A DNA stretch of 64,000 bases from Welwitschia mirabilis. Lineage: Eukaryota; Gnetophyta; Gnetopsida; Welwitschiales. Below the pieces are notes generated by a model that made no database searches, had not been told where the DNA came from, and saw nothing but the letters and a program-made list of their open reading frames with translations. How positions within the stretch are numbered: the first letter of the stretch is position 1; each line of letters opens with the position of its first letter. Shown piece by piece: positions 38,230 to 48,770 of the stretch. The position numbers and the translations under genes were made by a program. The stretch is from positions 95,469,348-95,533,347 of the forward strand of contig JBOZIK010000001.1 in assembly GCA_051453625.1 (NCBI GenBank), read 5' to 3'.

Positions 38230-38820
38230 AAAAACCACCTCTTCAAATTTAAGTGACCAACCAAAATAGCAAAATGGAGAAACAGACAACGTTGTAAGCA
38301 TCAGGGAAAAGGCCGAGAAGACAAAAGACTGAGAACCTCAAGCGGATGAGTAAGCCCTCTGGCTCCACCTCTCTGTTTTTGTTCTGCTGCGGTGGGATAC
38401 GGCTACCCACTAAAGCCTATCCCACACCAGTCCTCTCTCTGGGCCGCTGGAGGCTAAAGAATCCTCTTCATTCTGACTCTTTGCAATCTTCTTTTGATGC
38501 AGGCAGCAGTGGATATTGCTCTTGCATTTTCTCAAACAGAACAGCAAGATCAAGAGCTTTATCTGTTATATTCATCATGCCTTTAAAATGCTTATTGCTT
38601 TGTGTAAATAATCCTGATGTGAATTCATTGTGCTTTTCTACGAGATGACACTGAATGCTTTTCGCGTGTTGGAAGCGAGTACGTGAACAAGAATGTCAGC
38701 AACCAGATGGTTGCAGAGCGTTATGTAGGCTCCGAGGTTGATGACGTGCAAGCTTCCTCCCCACGGCACATCTTGCCAGGAGTGACAGGATCCCTTGCTG
38801 AAACCTCCTCAGCGTCAGGG
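38230..38820. other. GC-rich segment with unrecognised coding-like stretches
   Basis: GC rises sharply, and CpG dinucleotides are common, unlike the decayed elements around. On the minus strand about 55 codons (38640-38475) are open and read naturally (for example FKGMMNITDKALDLAVLFEKMQ) after a TCGTAG acceptor-like site. On the plus strand a TTTGATGCAG acceptor-like site near 38503 precedes AVDIALAFSQTEQQDQELY. Both cannot easily be real. The minus-strand part could be the 3' end of the neighbouring LINE or a captured host exon. I do not recognise a family. Confidence 0.35.
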
Positions 38821-41800
38821 CTACGCTGAGGTGCCTCCCAATTGGTTTGGTTCCAGTCTTGGATGTGAAAATCCGTTAGAGCGTTGTTGAATCCACTGGG
38901 ACGCAGAGATAGAAACAATTAAACTTGGCTCAAAAGATTTTGAGATGATTTCAAAGGCCCACGTCCAAGCTATTTCAGCCGACTGACATACCCAGAAAAC
39001 ATGTGCAATGGATTCCACCTCAGTACAGAAAGCATAAGTTTGATTGTTAGATGACAGAAAATGCAGCTTCTAATTACTTGGTAAACCATTTTCAAGCACT
39101 AACCACCAATAGACTTTCAATTTACTTAGGACAGAGCTCTTCCATTATTTGGTTTATCTGAACAGAGATCACCTGTTAAACTTTACACCCGTTAAACTTT
39201 ACAAAGATAGATTTAATAAAGGGCCAACAGCCACTGGATGCAATATGAAAAAATCAAAAAGATTTCTTGCAGTGATATTGAATTGTTTTCTTATAGGTTC
39301 TGTAGCAGCATCAAAAAGTAAACATGTTCTTTGTCTTCAAAGGCACCTAGATTACGTAATCTGCATGTTCACTCTTCTTTGGGCATGCTATTCCATCTTC
39401 CACTTTTCATGCTAAGACAATGTGAACTTAATCGGACTTTGCTAATAAGGTTACACATCTTCATTGGGATTTTTACCGTGAAATAGTAAACCGGTGAATC
39501 AAACTGATTATGGTAAATATGCTCAAAATAGAACTTCCTCTTGTCTTGTACATTTGTCTATAATTTTATTAGTACATGTTGCTTGATGAAACCACAAATC
39601 TTAGTAGAATTGTTTTGGACATTCTCCTAAGAAATATCCCACTTTTTTAGCCAATGCATTTCTTGAAAATACCATCTTTTCTCTTTCGTGAGCTTTAAGA
39701 ACTACTCTTGAAAATTTTAGTTGCTCTTCTTCATTAGTTTTAAAGTGTAAGCACAAACGGACACATGACTTTGACTTCAATGGGTAAAAGATCACATTCA
39801 AACAGCATCATCGGATACGGTGTTTGAATCTTTACCTTAAGTAAGAACAATTTTTGTACTCTCTCAATATCTTTCCAATTTCTTTCATTGATAGCTGGCA
39901 CCCAAACTTGCATCCATACAAAATAGTGGGATACACGATGGATTGAAAAACTTGTTTGTGAACTTGCCAAGCCCAAATCCCTAATGAACTACATTTATTT
40001 TTTATAGCACTTTACACTGATTTAATTGATAAAGATATACTAGAGTCATGAAGTCTGGGAATATTCATGCCACTCTTCTTTTCAGACAAAGCAAGAATAT
40101 GCCACATTGCATGACCCAAAGTCCTTTTGTTAGGAGTGTTACCCCAGATGAAATTCCTAATGAGGTTGCTAATAAGATTTGTTGCCTTTTTCTTTGAAGC
40201 AAAAAATGCAGAGTAATAAATAGAGTAGCTACTTAGAATATGTTTGATTACCACAAGCCTCCATGTTATGGATAACCAGCTATTATTCCATTTTCTAATA
40301 TTTTTTCTAGCTATCTAAATTATCACTTTTCATGTATCACAAGTACAAGCACTAAGAGTGATAGTTGTACTTAGGAGTTTGAAAGGTTCCTATACAATAT
40401 ACCAATTCCATAAAACTATAGTCATCCAAGAATCCAAGTCAATTACTGGGTTAAGTATGCCAACTAATTTTACCTAGTTGATTTAGAGACTCAATCAAAG
40501 TCATTTAAAATGTACTAAACACTTTCTACATTGGACTCACACGCTTTTAACACATCCACATATTGGCTAGATATCACATCATTATGAACCCTAGAATTTG
40601 AATTCCCTTGATCCAAAAGTTAGACCTGAAGCTGCAACTATAAACAAGTAGGATCCCAATGGAAAACCTTAATGAATAGAGTGTTGCAAATTTATCTTTT
40701 CTAAGAAATAGCCATTAACATAAATATGGGAGAGGATATCATTAAAAAGTAGCTTAGCATGCCTAAAATAGTTGTCATCAAGAAAAGACTATTTAAGGAT
40801 TTCTATTAGGTAGCTCCCCTCTATGTTGTCGTAAGATTTCATGAAATCAAACTTAAGAATAAAGGTTGGTTTACCAAGGTCTTCCTATCATTTCATGTTT
40901 TCTATTTATCTAAGATATGGCTATTGCTCATAAAATTTGTTTGCTCTTGAGGGATTGTATCTTGCAATTGAGACTTCAGCCTTTTTGCCAATTCTTTTGT
41001 AAAGGTTTTATACAGAATGGATAGTAAAGTAACTAGCCATCAATTATCCAAAAGAGTAGGATTGCAAACTTTTACAAGTAGTTTCATAATTCCTTCATTC
41101 CATTTCTTCAAGAATCCTTCCTTAAGTGCATCTTGGTGGAGGACATAGAAGTTGCCTTCCATAAAGGACCAACCTTTTTGTAAAAGTCAATAGAAAAACC
41201 ATTCATCCTTGGAGCTGTACATTTAGTTATATTGAAAAGAGCTGATTTTACTTCATCTTTAGAAAGAAGATCATTTGACAAAACATTGTAATCTTGTTGA
41301 GGAGAAATGACACTTTAACATGTTTTGCATTATAAAAAAGTCAACTCTTAATTTAAATAGAGAAGAGTAAAAATCATGTGATGCTTATAAGATTTCCTTT
41401 CTATCTAAGGTTAGCCCTACATTAATTGGAAACTTCTTAATCTTTGATAGTATCTTTTGTTACTTTAGTTTTCTATAATCTCTTGAGAAGGAAAATCTCC
41501 TCTTATTGTTCAATTTAGGTTTTCTTTTTCTTTCATTCATTTTCTTTATAGATCTTTATTTTAGTTTAAACATGACTTTAGAAAATCATTTCCTTCTTCC
41601 ATATAGACTATTAGGCTAATATTGGATATTCCATATTAAAGAAATTATATCAAAAAATTCTTGGAAAATAAAAAATAAGACACCAAAAACGAAAGGCTTT
41701 CCTTTTTTAGTATTATACAAAATACCTTCTACTAAATTAAACTAGATAAGTGCATGGTTAGAGACTAGTTGAGATTCCATCACTTTTATTTAAAGACATT

Positions 41801-42510
41801 AAGTTTTAGTTGTAGATTTGCCCTTAAGCAACAATAGAATTGGTCCAACATTGATCAAATAGGATGAGTTTTTCAAATGATTGAACTAATCTCTGACTCT
41901 CTTAGTAAAAGGTGCAATAGGATAAAAAAGAAATAAGGAAACTTTAAATCTATACCAAGCCTTTCTCCAAAAATGCATATTTGGATTGCTTCCACCTAGT
42001 TTCTCTTTATTAGCTTCAACCATGTTGGAGTCATCATTGAAACACCCATTGAATTTGGGAAGGCTACAGAGAGTTTGTTTCACAAAGCTACATAATCTTT
42101 ATAATAATTTATAGCATATACACTACAAAATCTAGAAACTTTGTTCTACCATCTGTTTAAAATCCATAAGATAGAAGTGTCTTGGAAATGACTAGAAGTA
42201 AAAATTGTAAAAACATAGTTTGGATGTAACAAAATCACTACACTAGTAAGAAATGGTGCCTTATAGAGAGACATTCCTCTACTAAAATGAAGTTGCAAGC
42301 TTATTATCATTTATCAACTTTCGAACTTTAGCTGCATAGGAATCTTCATTGTCTTGTAAAGACACCTCTTTACTACCAGGGATATAGTTTTTCTTGTTCT
42401 CACGTTTCTTATTAGCTAAACCAACTGAAGGATTTTCCTTAGTTACTTTTCTTTCTAAGGGCATGTAAGTAATGTGTTCTTGATTATTATGTGATTGTAA
42501 AAACATTTGA
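38820..42510 (-). mobile_element. L1-type LINE, minus strand, degenerate
   Basis: Reading right to left: an ORF1-like tail is at 42506-42282. Endonuclease with NMVEANKEKLGG is near 42030-41990. RT core lies between about 41350 and 40440, with the string GFPLGSYLFIVAASGL near 40655-40610. The RT thumb and connection are at 40254-40012 (MVIKHILSSYSIYYSAFFAS, then FIWGN) and 39976-39740. An RT zinc-binding domain follows at about 39110-38821 (ESIAHVFWVCQSAEIAWTW). This order and the zinc-binding tail are typical of plant L1 LINEs, which insert through target-primed reverse transcription. Several frameshifts and stops make it inactive. The 3' end is much less AT-rich than the rest. Confidence 0.75.
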
Positions 42511-42689
42511 AAAAACTAAGCTAACATTAGTAGAAGAAATTAAGAACAAGCACTTAACCACAAACAACAATAGAAATAAAAGCCTCTTAACTTTTAGAAA
42601 AAAGAAAAATACTATTGATAGGTGTACAAAGAAATGTTTAACTTGACAAAAGTTTAGTGACCATACATTCTTCTAATTGTTCAAGGCCT

Positions 42690-43170
42690 TACAATGTGCC
42701 AAATAAGACATTTAAAGGTTTAGACTCATTATCCTCTATGTGAGGATAATTATTATATCAAATAGACTACCACCCCATTGGCTGTTACTGAGATACATAG
42801 AAAACCATTAGTAACCATACCTATACTAAGAAGTACAGCTTTCAAAATTATCAAAACTAATGATTTAATTATTACTAGGGCCTTATAATATGCCAAATAA
42901 GAAATCCAAATGTTCAAACCCATAACCTCCTCACTAGAGGACAAGTGTCCTACTAATACCAATGTATTATAGCTCATTCATGTTTAAACTTTACTATGAA
43001 GAGAAAATATTATACTTAAAAAATTTAGTAATCTTATCTTCTCTAAGAGTACAATGATCATGATCATCAAATGGATGATTTAATTCTAGTATCAAGTAGC
43101 TCATCCAAAAGTTTGAACCTATGACCTTTCATGTCAAGTCATGTGGAAGATGAGTATCCTATCAATTATA
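42690..43170. repeat. degenerate direct repeats (two to three units)
   Basis: GGCCTTACAATGTGCCAAATAAG (about 42688-42710) recurs as GGCCTTATAATATGCCAAATAAG (about 42880-42902). Similar text follows each: a phrase like TTCAAACCCATAACCTCCTCACT. A third, weaker copy of the second phrase (TTTGAACCTATGACCTTTC) is near 43113. They may be eroded LTR fragments. Confidence 0.5.
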
Positions 43171-43452
43171 CAACTAACCTATTAGCCTAATTAATTGAGA
43201 TTTCTTACCCAACATTTTATTACTTATAGGAGTGTAATATATTTGTAAAATTCAAAAGTAATCCATGAAATAAACATATACCTTAATAAAATAATTTTAA
43301 GAATAATATTATAAAATGAAAAAATTATCGATAAAGAAATAGCAAGGCTATCCAGTCACATTAGGTGTTTTTAATAAAATTGATATAAAGATTTTAAATT
43401 TATTTTCATTTATTTATAATTTTTATTTAGATTTTTTTGTTTTAAGTTGTGT

Positions 43453-43546
43453 TATATTTCACATTTTGTAAAATTGTAATTACTCAAATATTAGAACTAT
43501 TAATCTCTTAATTATATGATACTTTAAATATTGATGTTTTAACATG
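43453..43546 (+). repeat. dispersed repeat, copy 1
   Basis: This stretch (TATATTTCACATTTTG through TTTTAACATG) is matched by 63917-64000, with small indels and mostly transition differences. It belongs to an interspersed repeat whose full extent is unknown. Confidence 0.6.
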
Positions 43547-44701
43547 AAACTCTTTTTTAATTGGAGGCTTTATGAAAACTAATATTTAGTTTTATAACTA
43601 GTGATGTTGTGTATTTTTATTATGTCAAAGATATGAATTATGCTTAATTTTGAATTGTGAATACTTGTAAGATCTTTGAAGTGATTTATCTTAATTTTTG
43701 GTAATTCCATAGTTATAACATTTTTATAACCATTTTATGAATATTTTTATTTTTGATAGAAAAGAGATTAATAAACAAAACCTATTGAAATGTTAAAATC
43801 AAATAATTCCATTTACATAAATGCATTCAATTTACATGGTAAAATTATTAAATTAAAAAATTTACAAGAAGGTATAAAATGATAATAAAATATTAACATA
43901 AATGGTGTATGAAATTTTGTATTACCTATTTATTCATGTGTCCCATCTAAATTAAAAAAAGGTAAAATTATTAGGTAAAAGCAAATGGTTAATGCAATTG
44001 ATAAAAGAAGTAGATGAAACATTAAGTGTCCCTTGGATATTATATTAATGGATTTGATGGATCTTGAAATTAATGAGCACGTAAATAAGAGCATGTGCTC
44101 TTATCCATAAATCAAACAGGATAAAAGAACATATTTTACTCTACCATGACTTTTACCCTTCTTAATATCTGTAGAAGTACTTGGTTTATAAAATATTTTT
44201 TTATGTTCCTTTGGAATTTAAAAAAATATGTCTTATTATGACACATGGTAGTTTTGAAATTGGTGTATAATAAAAGATTTGCTCTTTCCATACATCCTAC
44301 ACATAGTTTAATGCATATTTTGAATTGATCAAAGATGGTTACGAGCTTATGAAGGATTAATAAGAAATTGGTATGAAAAAATAATGTATGTAATTGACCT
44401 TACTAATGAAAGAAAGAGAATGACTCAACTTAGGTAGGTGCATGAGTCATAAATATAATGTTGTCTTGTCATTCATACATCAATGCCTCTTATCATCCAA
44501 GCCCAACTAACTTGTTAATGACCAATCTTATCTAATTTAATGAGATCATTTTATATGATGGGGAAAATGATGTGTATGGTCTTTGACTAATAAGATCGAG
44601 AACCTTTGGTCTATTATTTACCTATAAATAGAGCCCTTTCCTCTTGTAAAAACAAATTTTTTATCATCTACAATTGCACGCTATTAAATTCCCTTCTCAT
44701 T

Positions 44702-44801
44702 NNNNNNNNNNNNNNNNNNNNNNNNNNNNNNNNNNNNNNNNNNNNNNNNNNNNNNNNNNNNNNNNNNNNNNNNNNNNNNNNNNNNNNNNNNNNNNNNNNN
44801 N
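44702..44801. other. assembly gap (100 N), flanks duplicated
   Basis: About 64 bases before the gap (44638-44701) recur after it (44802-44865) with two mismatches. An unmerged contig overlap is likely. Confidence 0.9.
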
Positions 44802-45727
44802 TTCCTCTTGTAAAAACAAATTTTTTATCATATACAATTGCACGCTCTTAAATTCCCTTCTCATTCTTCTATCTTCTTCTCTTTTTTTCTCATCTTTTTG
44901 CTTTTGAGTATGGAGCTTAGAGCTTAGATCTTGGAGCTTAAAACTTTAAGCTTAGAGCTAAGGATCTTGGAGCTTAGAAATTCATCAAATATTCATCAAT
45001 CTCCATCAAGTAATAGCCTCTAATTATAACTTTTTCAATTAGATTTCCTCTTCTCATTTTGTCCTTATGTTGTCTGTTTTTCTTAATAGAATTAGTGCAT
45101 AGTGGAATATTACATTAGACACTTGTATATGCTTATTGTAATGTTTCTTTTATTGAAATTATCCCTTTTATTATTCTCAAACCCATAGAAGGAAGAAATT
45201 TCAGAGTTCTATTTACATGCTTGATTGATAAGGTTACTAATGAAAAATTTTGGCTAAGTGACTAGCGGTTTCACTATGATATCTAGATACCATGTTCATT
45301 GTGCATTATTGAATGATTTTAATATGCATTATTGAATGTTTTTAATAGTTTTGTTATGCATCATATATGTGTTAGAACCCTCTTTTTAGGGTGGACTATT
45401 TGATCCTCATCATCATTTACACTATGTAGTCCATCTTAATCTTAAGGCTCATTAAATTTGTTTATTTTAAATTAATCTTGTGCACCAATTATTATAATTA
45501 ATGTATTCCCATTTATATGCTATAGTAAATAGAATAATTATATTAGGTATTTATATTAATTTTATCAATTTTAATTGCTTAGATTTATTTATGAATTTTT
45601 ATGTTCTTGTATAGCTAAAGTTCATTTTTCTTAAAATGGTAACATAAATTAAAAATTCCATAACTTATTATGAGATTCCCCCCCTCCCCACCACCCATAA
45701 GTCTAGGATTTAGTTACTATTAAAAAA

Positions 45728-45827
45728 NNNNNNNNNNNNNNNNNNNNNNNNNNNNNNNNNNNNNNNNNNNNNNNNNNNNNNNNNNNNNNNNNNNNNNNNN
45801 NNNNNNNNNNNNNNNNNNNNNNNNNNN
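45728..45827. other. assembly gap (100 N)
   Basis: Both flanks are A-rich, consistent with a break at a low-complexity run. Confidence 0.9.
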
Positions 45828-46316
45828 AAAAAATTAAAACTGGTAATTTTTTAGATTTAATAAATTTTAAAAATTATTTTATGAAAATAACTCAGAAAAT
45901 AAACATAGAAAATAACAAGTAATTTGTTTCAGGTTATGAAATTAATACTTACTTCTTTATAATAAATAAATAGTCTAATATAGAGAATTGAATAAAATTT
46001 CCAAAAAATCCTCAATCACTTAATCATTTAAAATAATTTAAGAGTTATAACCTTTTTATTGTAGTGTAACATTGCAACTCTAAAAATTTAGAAAATTTTT
46101 ACACTTAAAAGTATGACCTTAAAAAATATATTTATAGAAATAAAAACTTGATAGAGTTAATTTCTAAAAATTATATCATGAGTTAAGTTTAAGAAAAACT
46201 TTAATAATTAAGTTTTTCCTTTATAAATAATTATTTATTATTTTTATTGTGATGTGATGCAGCAGCATACTTAAGAAATAAAAATAGAAGAAGTATGTTT
46301 TAATTAGAGGTATGTT

Positions 46317-47020
46317 TGTTAAGGTTTCAATGTGCTTATGTGGGAAATAATATCCCCCATATGTAATAGCCATGTAGGTGCCATATGTAGTAGAATAGGA
46401 GGAATTTTGGTAGGTGAAATATCTCATGTTAGAAAAAGACAAAGTTGTAGGGATATGTCATGAGGGAATTCGTATTTAAAGAATTTGCTATGTTTAGATA
46501 CTATTTTTAGTAAATTGTATAAGAGGCTAAGGTTAGGAGGATTCTTTGTTGAGAAAGATTCTTCTTGGAGCCTTATAAATAAGAAGGTGTGAGGAGATGA
46601 AGGGCATGCTTAGGAAGTATGCTTTGAAGGGCGTGACTTGGAAAACGCCTTAGTGAAGGACTTAGAAAAGTAAGAAGTAAGAGATCTCAGAGTTGAATTT
46701 TAAGAAGAGCTCTTGTTGAGGGACTTAAGGATGCAGTTCCTAGTGATGATCGTGGCTCACTTATATTCTCTCTTGAAGGCTACCAAGCATCAAAAGTGGT
46801 AAAGCCTTGGTAAGGCTTTGATAATCATGATTTAATTGAGGGCTCATGGAAGCTTTACTAGTTTGATTTTAGTTTGTGAGTGCTGTAATTATTATTCAAT
46901 AATAAAAAGTGATTCCTTCAATACTCTAATTCTTGCATATTTCTTTAGTATTCTCTATTTCTCTCTAGAAATACAATTACAAAATTGTTCTTTGGGATTC
47001 ATTGCACTAGCTTTGCATCA
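46317..47020 (+). repeat. 5' LTR of gypsy element
   Basis: It aligns with 54551-55285 over its length. Shared blocks include GGATTCTTTGTTGA, AGGAGATGAAGG, ATTCTCTCTT and CTCTCTAGAAATACAAT. A CTTATAAATAAGAAGG TATA-like site lies at about 46571. The last 45 bases are poorly conserved between copies but end alike. Confidence 0.8.
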
Positions 47021-47099
47021 TCTGGCATCAAAGAAAGTTTTGGTTTTGTGTGAAGTTGGTGTTGGATTTAATTTTAGGATGTCTCTAAAGAAGACAACA

Positions 47100-48770
47100 G
47101 TTTCTCACCTACGAAAGTATCTTACAATGTAAGAAATGATGATAGAAGATATTTTACATATAATTCAAAAGATGACAAAGAAGATGAATATGGACTATAC
47201 ACTCAAATCTTTAAAACCAATTTTACAAGAGGAGCACGAAGAATAAAACGTCATGATAAAGAAACCACAAAGTAAGTATGTTATGCATGAAGCTTAGATT
47301 AAAGATGAAGAGAAAGATCTCTTTATGAAAGCCCTAGTAAAGCTAAGACAGAAGGATCTAGTAAGTGTAATACAATTTGAAGGAAGTTTAGAAGAAGGTA
47401 AGATTTAGGATTGGATCTAAGGCATGGAGCAATACCTCAAAATGGAGAATATAGATGTGGAACAAAAGGTAAAGATCACTTTAATTTAGTTATAAAGAGT
47501 TACAGCTACTTAGTAAGAGCACATTTGGAGGAGTTATCAAGATCAAAGCTTTCCCAATTCTTGAAGCTACATGAAGGAGAGGTTCCAAAACAAGTTCATG
47601 CAGATTTCACATAGGAAAGAGATAATAAAAAAGATTAGACGCTTTGGTAAAGAGAAAAGTCTATGACAAAGTATACAAAGGAGTTCTATGCACTTACCAT
47701 TCAAGTCGAACTTTTTAACTTTGTCATATAAGAGGTAACTAGATATGTTATTGATTTAAGACTTATTATTCAAGATGAAATTATCATAATTACTCATAAA
47801 ACAATAGAAGAAGCATACTAGTTGATACTATGAGGAAAAAAGTAGTAGCAAAGGAACAATTCATATAAAGAAAGATTTAAAGGAAAGTAACCATAAAGAT
47901 GAGGTCATCCAAAGAAGAAATGACAAACCAAAAATAGCAAAATAAAGGTAAAGAAGACCCCAAAAGAAAAGGAGTACCTACTAAGGAAGGGCTAGAGAAG
48001 GTAATTTTTTGACTGTCTACTACAAATGCCATAAGCTAGGTCATAATTCTTACGAATGTCCATTAAGCAAGGAGGCTATACATATTAATGTTTTCTATGA
48101 GAATGATAATGCAAGCAAAGAATTTGAAAATAAAGAACTAGAAAATGCTACTAGGGAGAAAGGAGAAAGTATGATTGTTAGAAGAAATCTCATGTAAGAT
48201 AAAAAAAAGTGTTAAGAGCCTACACAAAAGAGACAACTCTTGAGAACTAGATGTAAGAATAAAGGAAAGGTATGCAAGGTTATAATTGATAATGGAAGTG
48301 CTGATAAATTAGTTTCTACTGAGATGGTGAAAATTTTGAAGTTAGAGACAATGTTACATCTGATACCATATTGAATCTCTTGGTCGTAGAAGGAAAGCCA
48401 TGCTATAGTTATAGAGCAATGCTTGGTAAACTTTAAAATTGGTAGTTTTTATAATCAAGTTTATTGTAATGCTATTCCTATGGATGCTTGTCATTTATTA
48501 GTAGGGAGGCAGTGGTAATATAATGCTAAGTTCATGCATAATGAAAAGATTAATACTTGCATCATAACTAATAAGGATGGAAAGTTATTTTAGTTGTCAC
48601 CAGATTTAGAGAATATTTCAAAACATGAGCCAAGTGTATGCTTTTTGGGAATGAAGGAGGTAATAAAATAAATCAAAGAAGGAGGTTATGGCATGGCAAT
48701 GGTATTAAAGGTATCTTTAGAATAGTGGTTAAAGGAGTACCTAATTATTATGTCCATATTTTCAAAGGTC
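47100..48770 (+). pseudogene. gypsy gag and protease, decayed
   Basis: A gag piece lies at about 47260-47620 (KALVKLRQKDL, then FEGSLEEGKI), with frame shifts. A zinc knuckle at 48015-48062 reads YYKCHKLGHNSYEC: the first Cys is Tyr, and the rest of Cys-X2-Cys-X4-His-X4-Cys is intact. A retropepsin-like segment follows near 48275-48340 (IIDNGSADKLVS). Coding sense is lost after about 48760, where the later insertion begins. Confidence 0.75.

Larger units (their letters stand above)
43171..46316. mobile_element. LTR-derived non-coding DNA with two gaps
   Basis: No coding motif is present. An LTR-like promoter (CCTATAAATAGAGCCC, TATA box at about 44622) is followed by a pyrimidine-rich leader. 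After that come GAGCTTAG-type short repeats (44906-44980). A related promoter phrase (CTTATAAATAGAACTCCC) occurs at 49499. Boundaries and superfamily are uncertain. Gaps are at 44702-44801 and 45728-45827. Confidence 0.4.
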
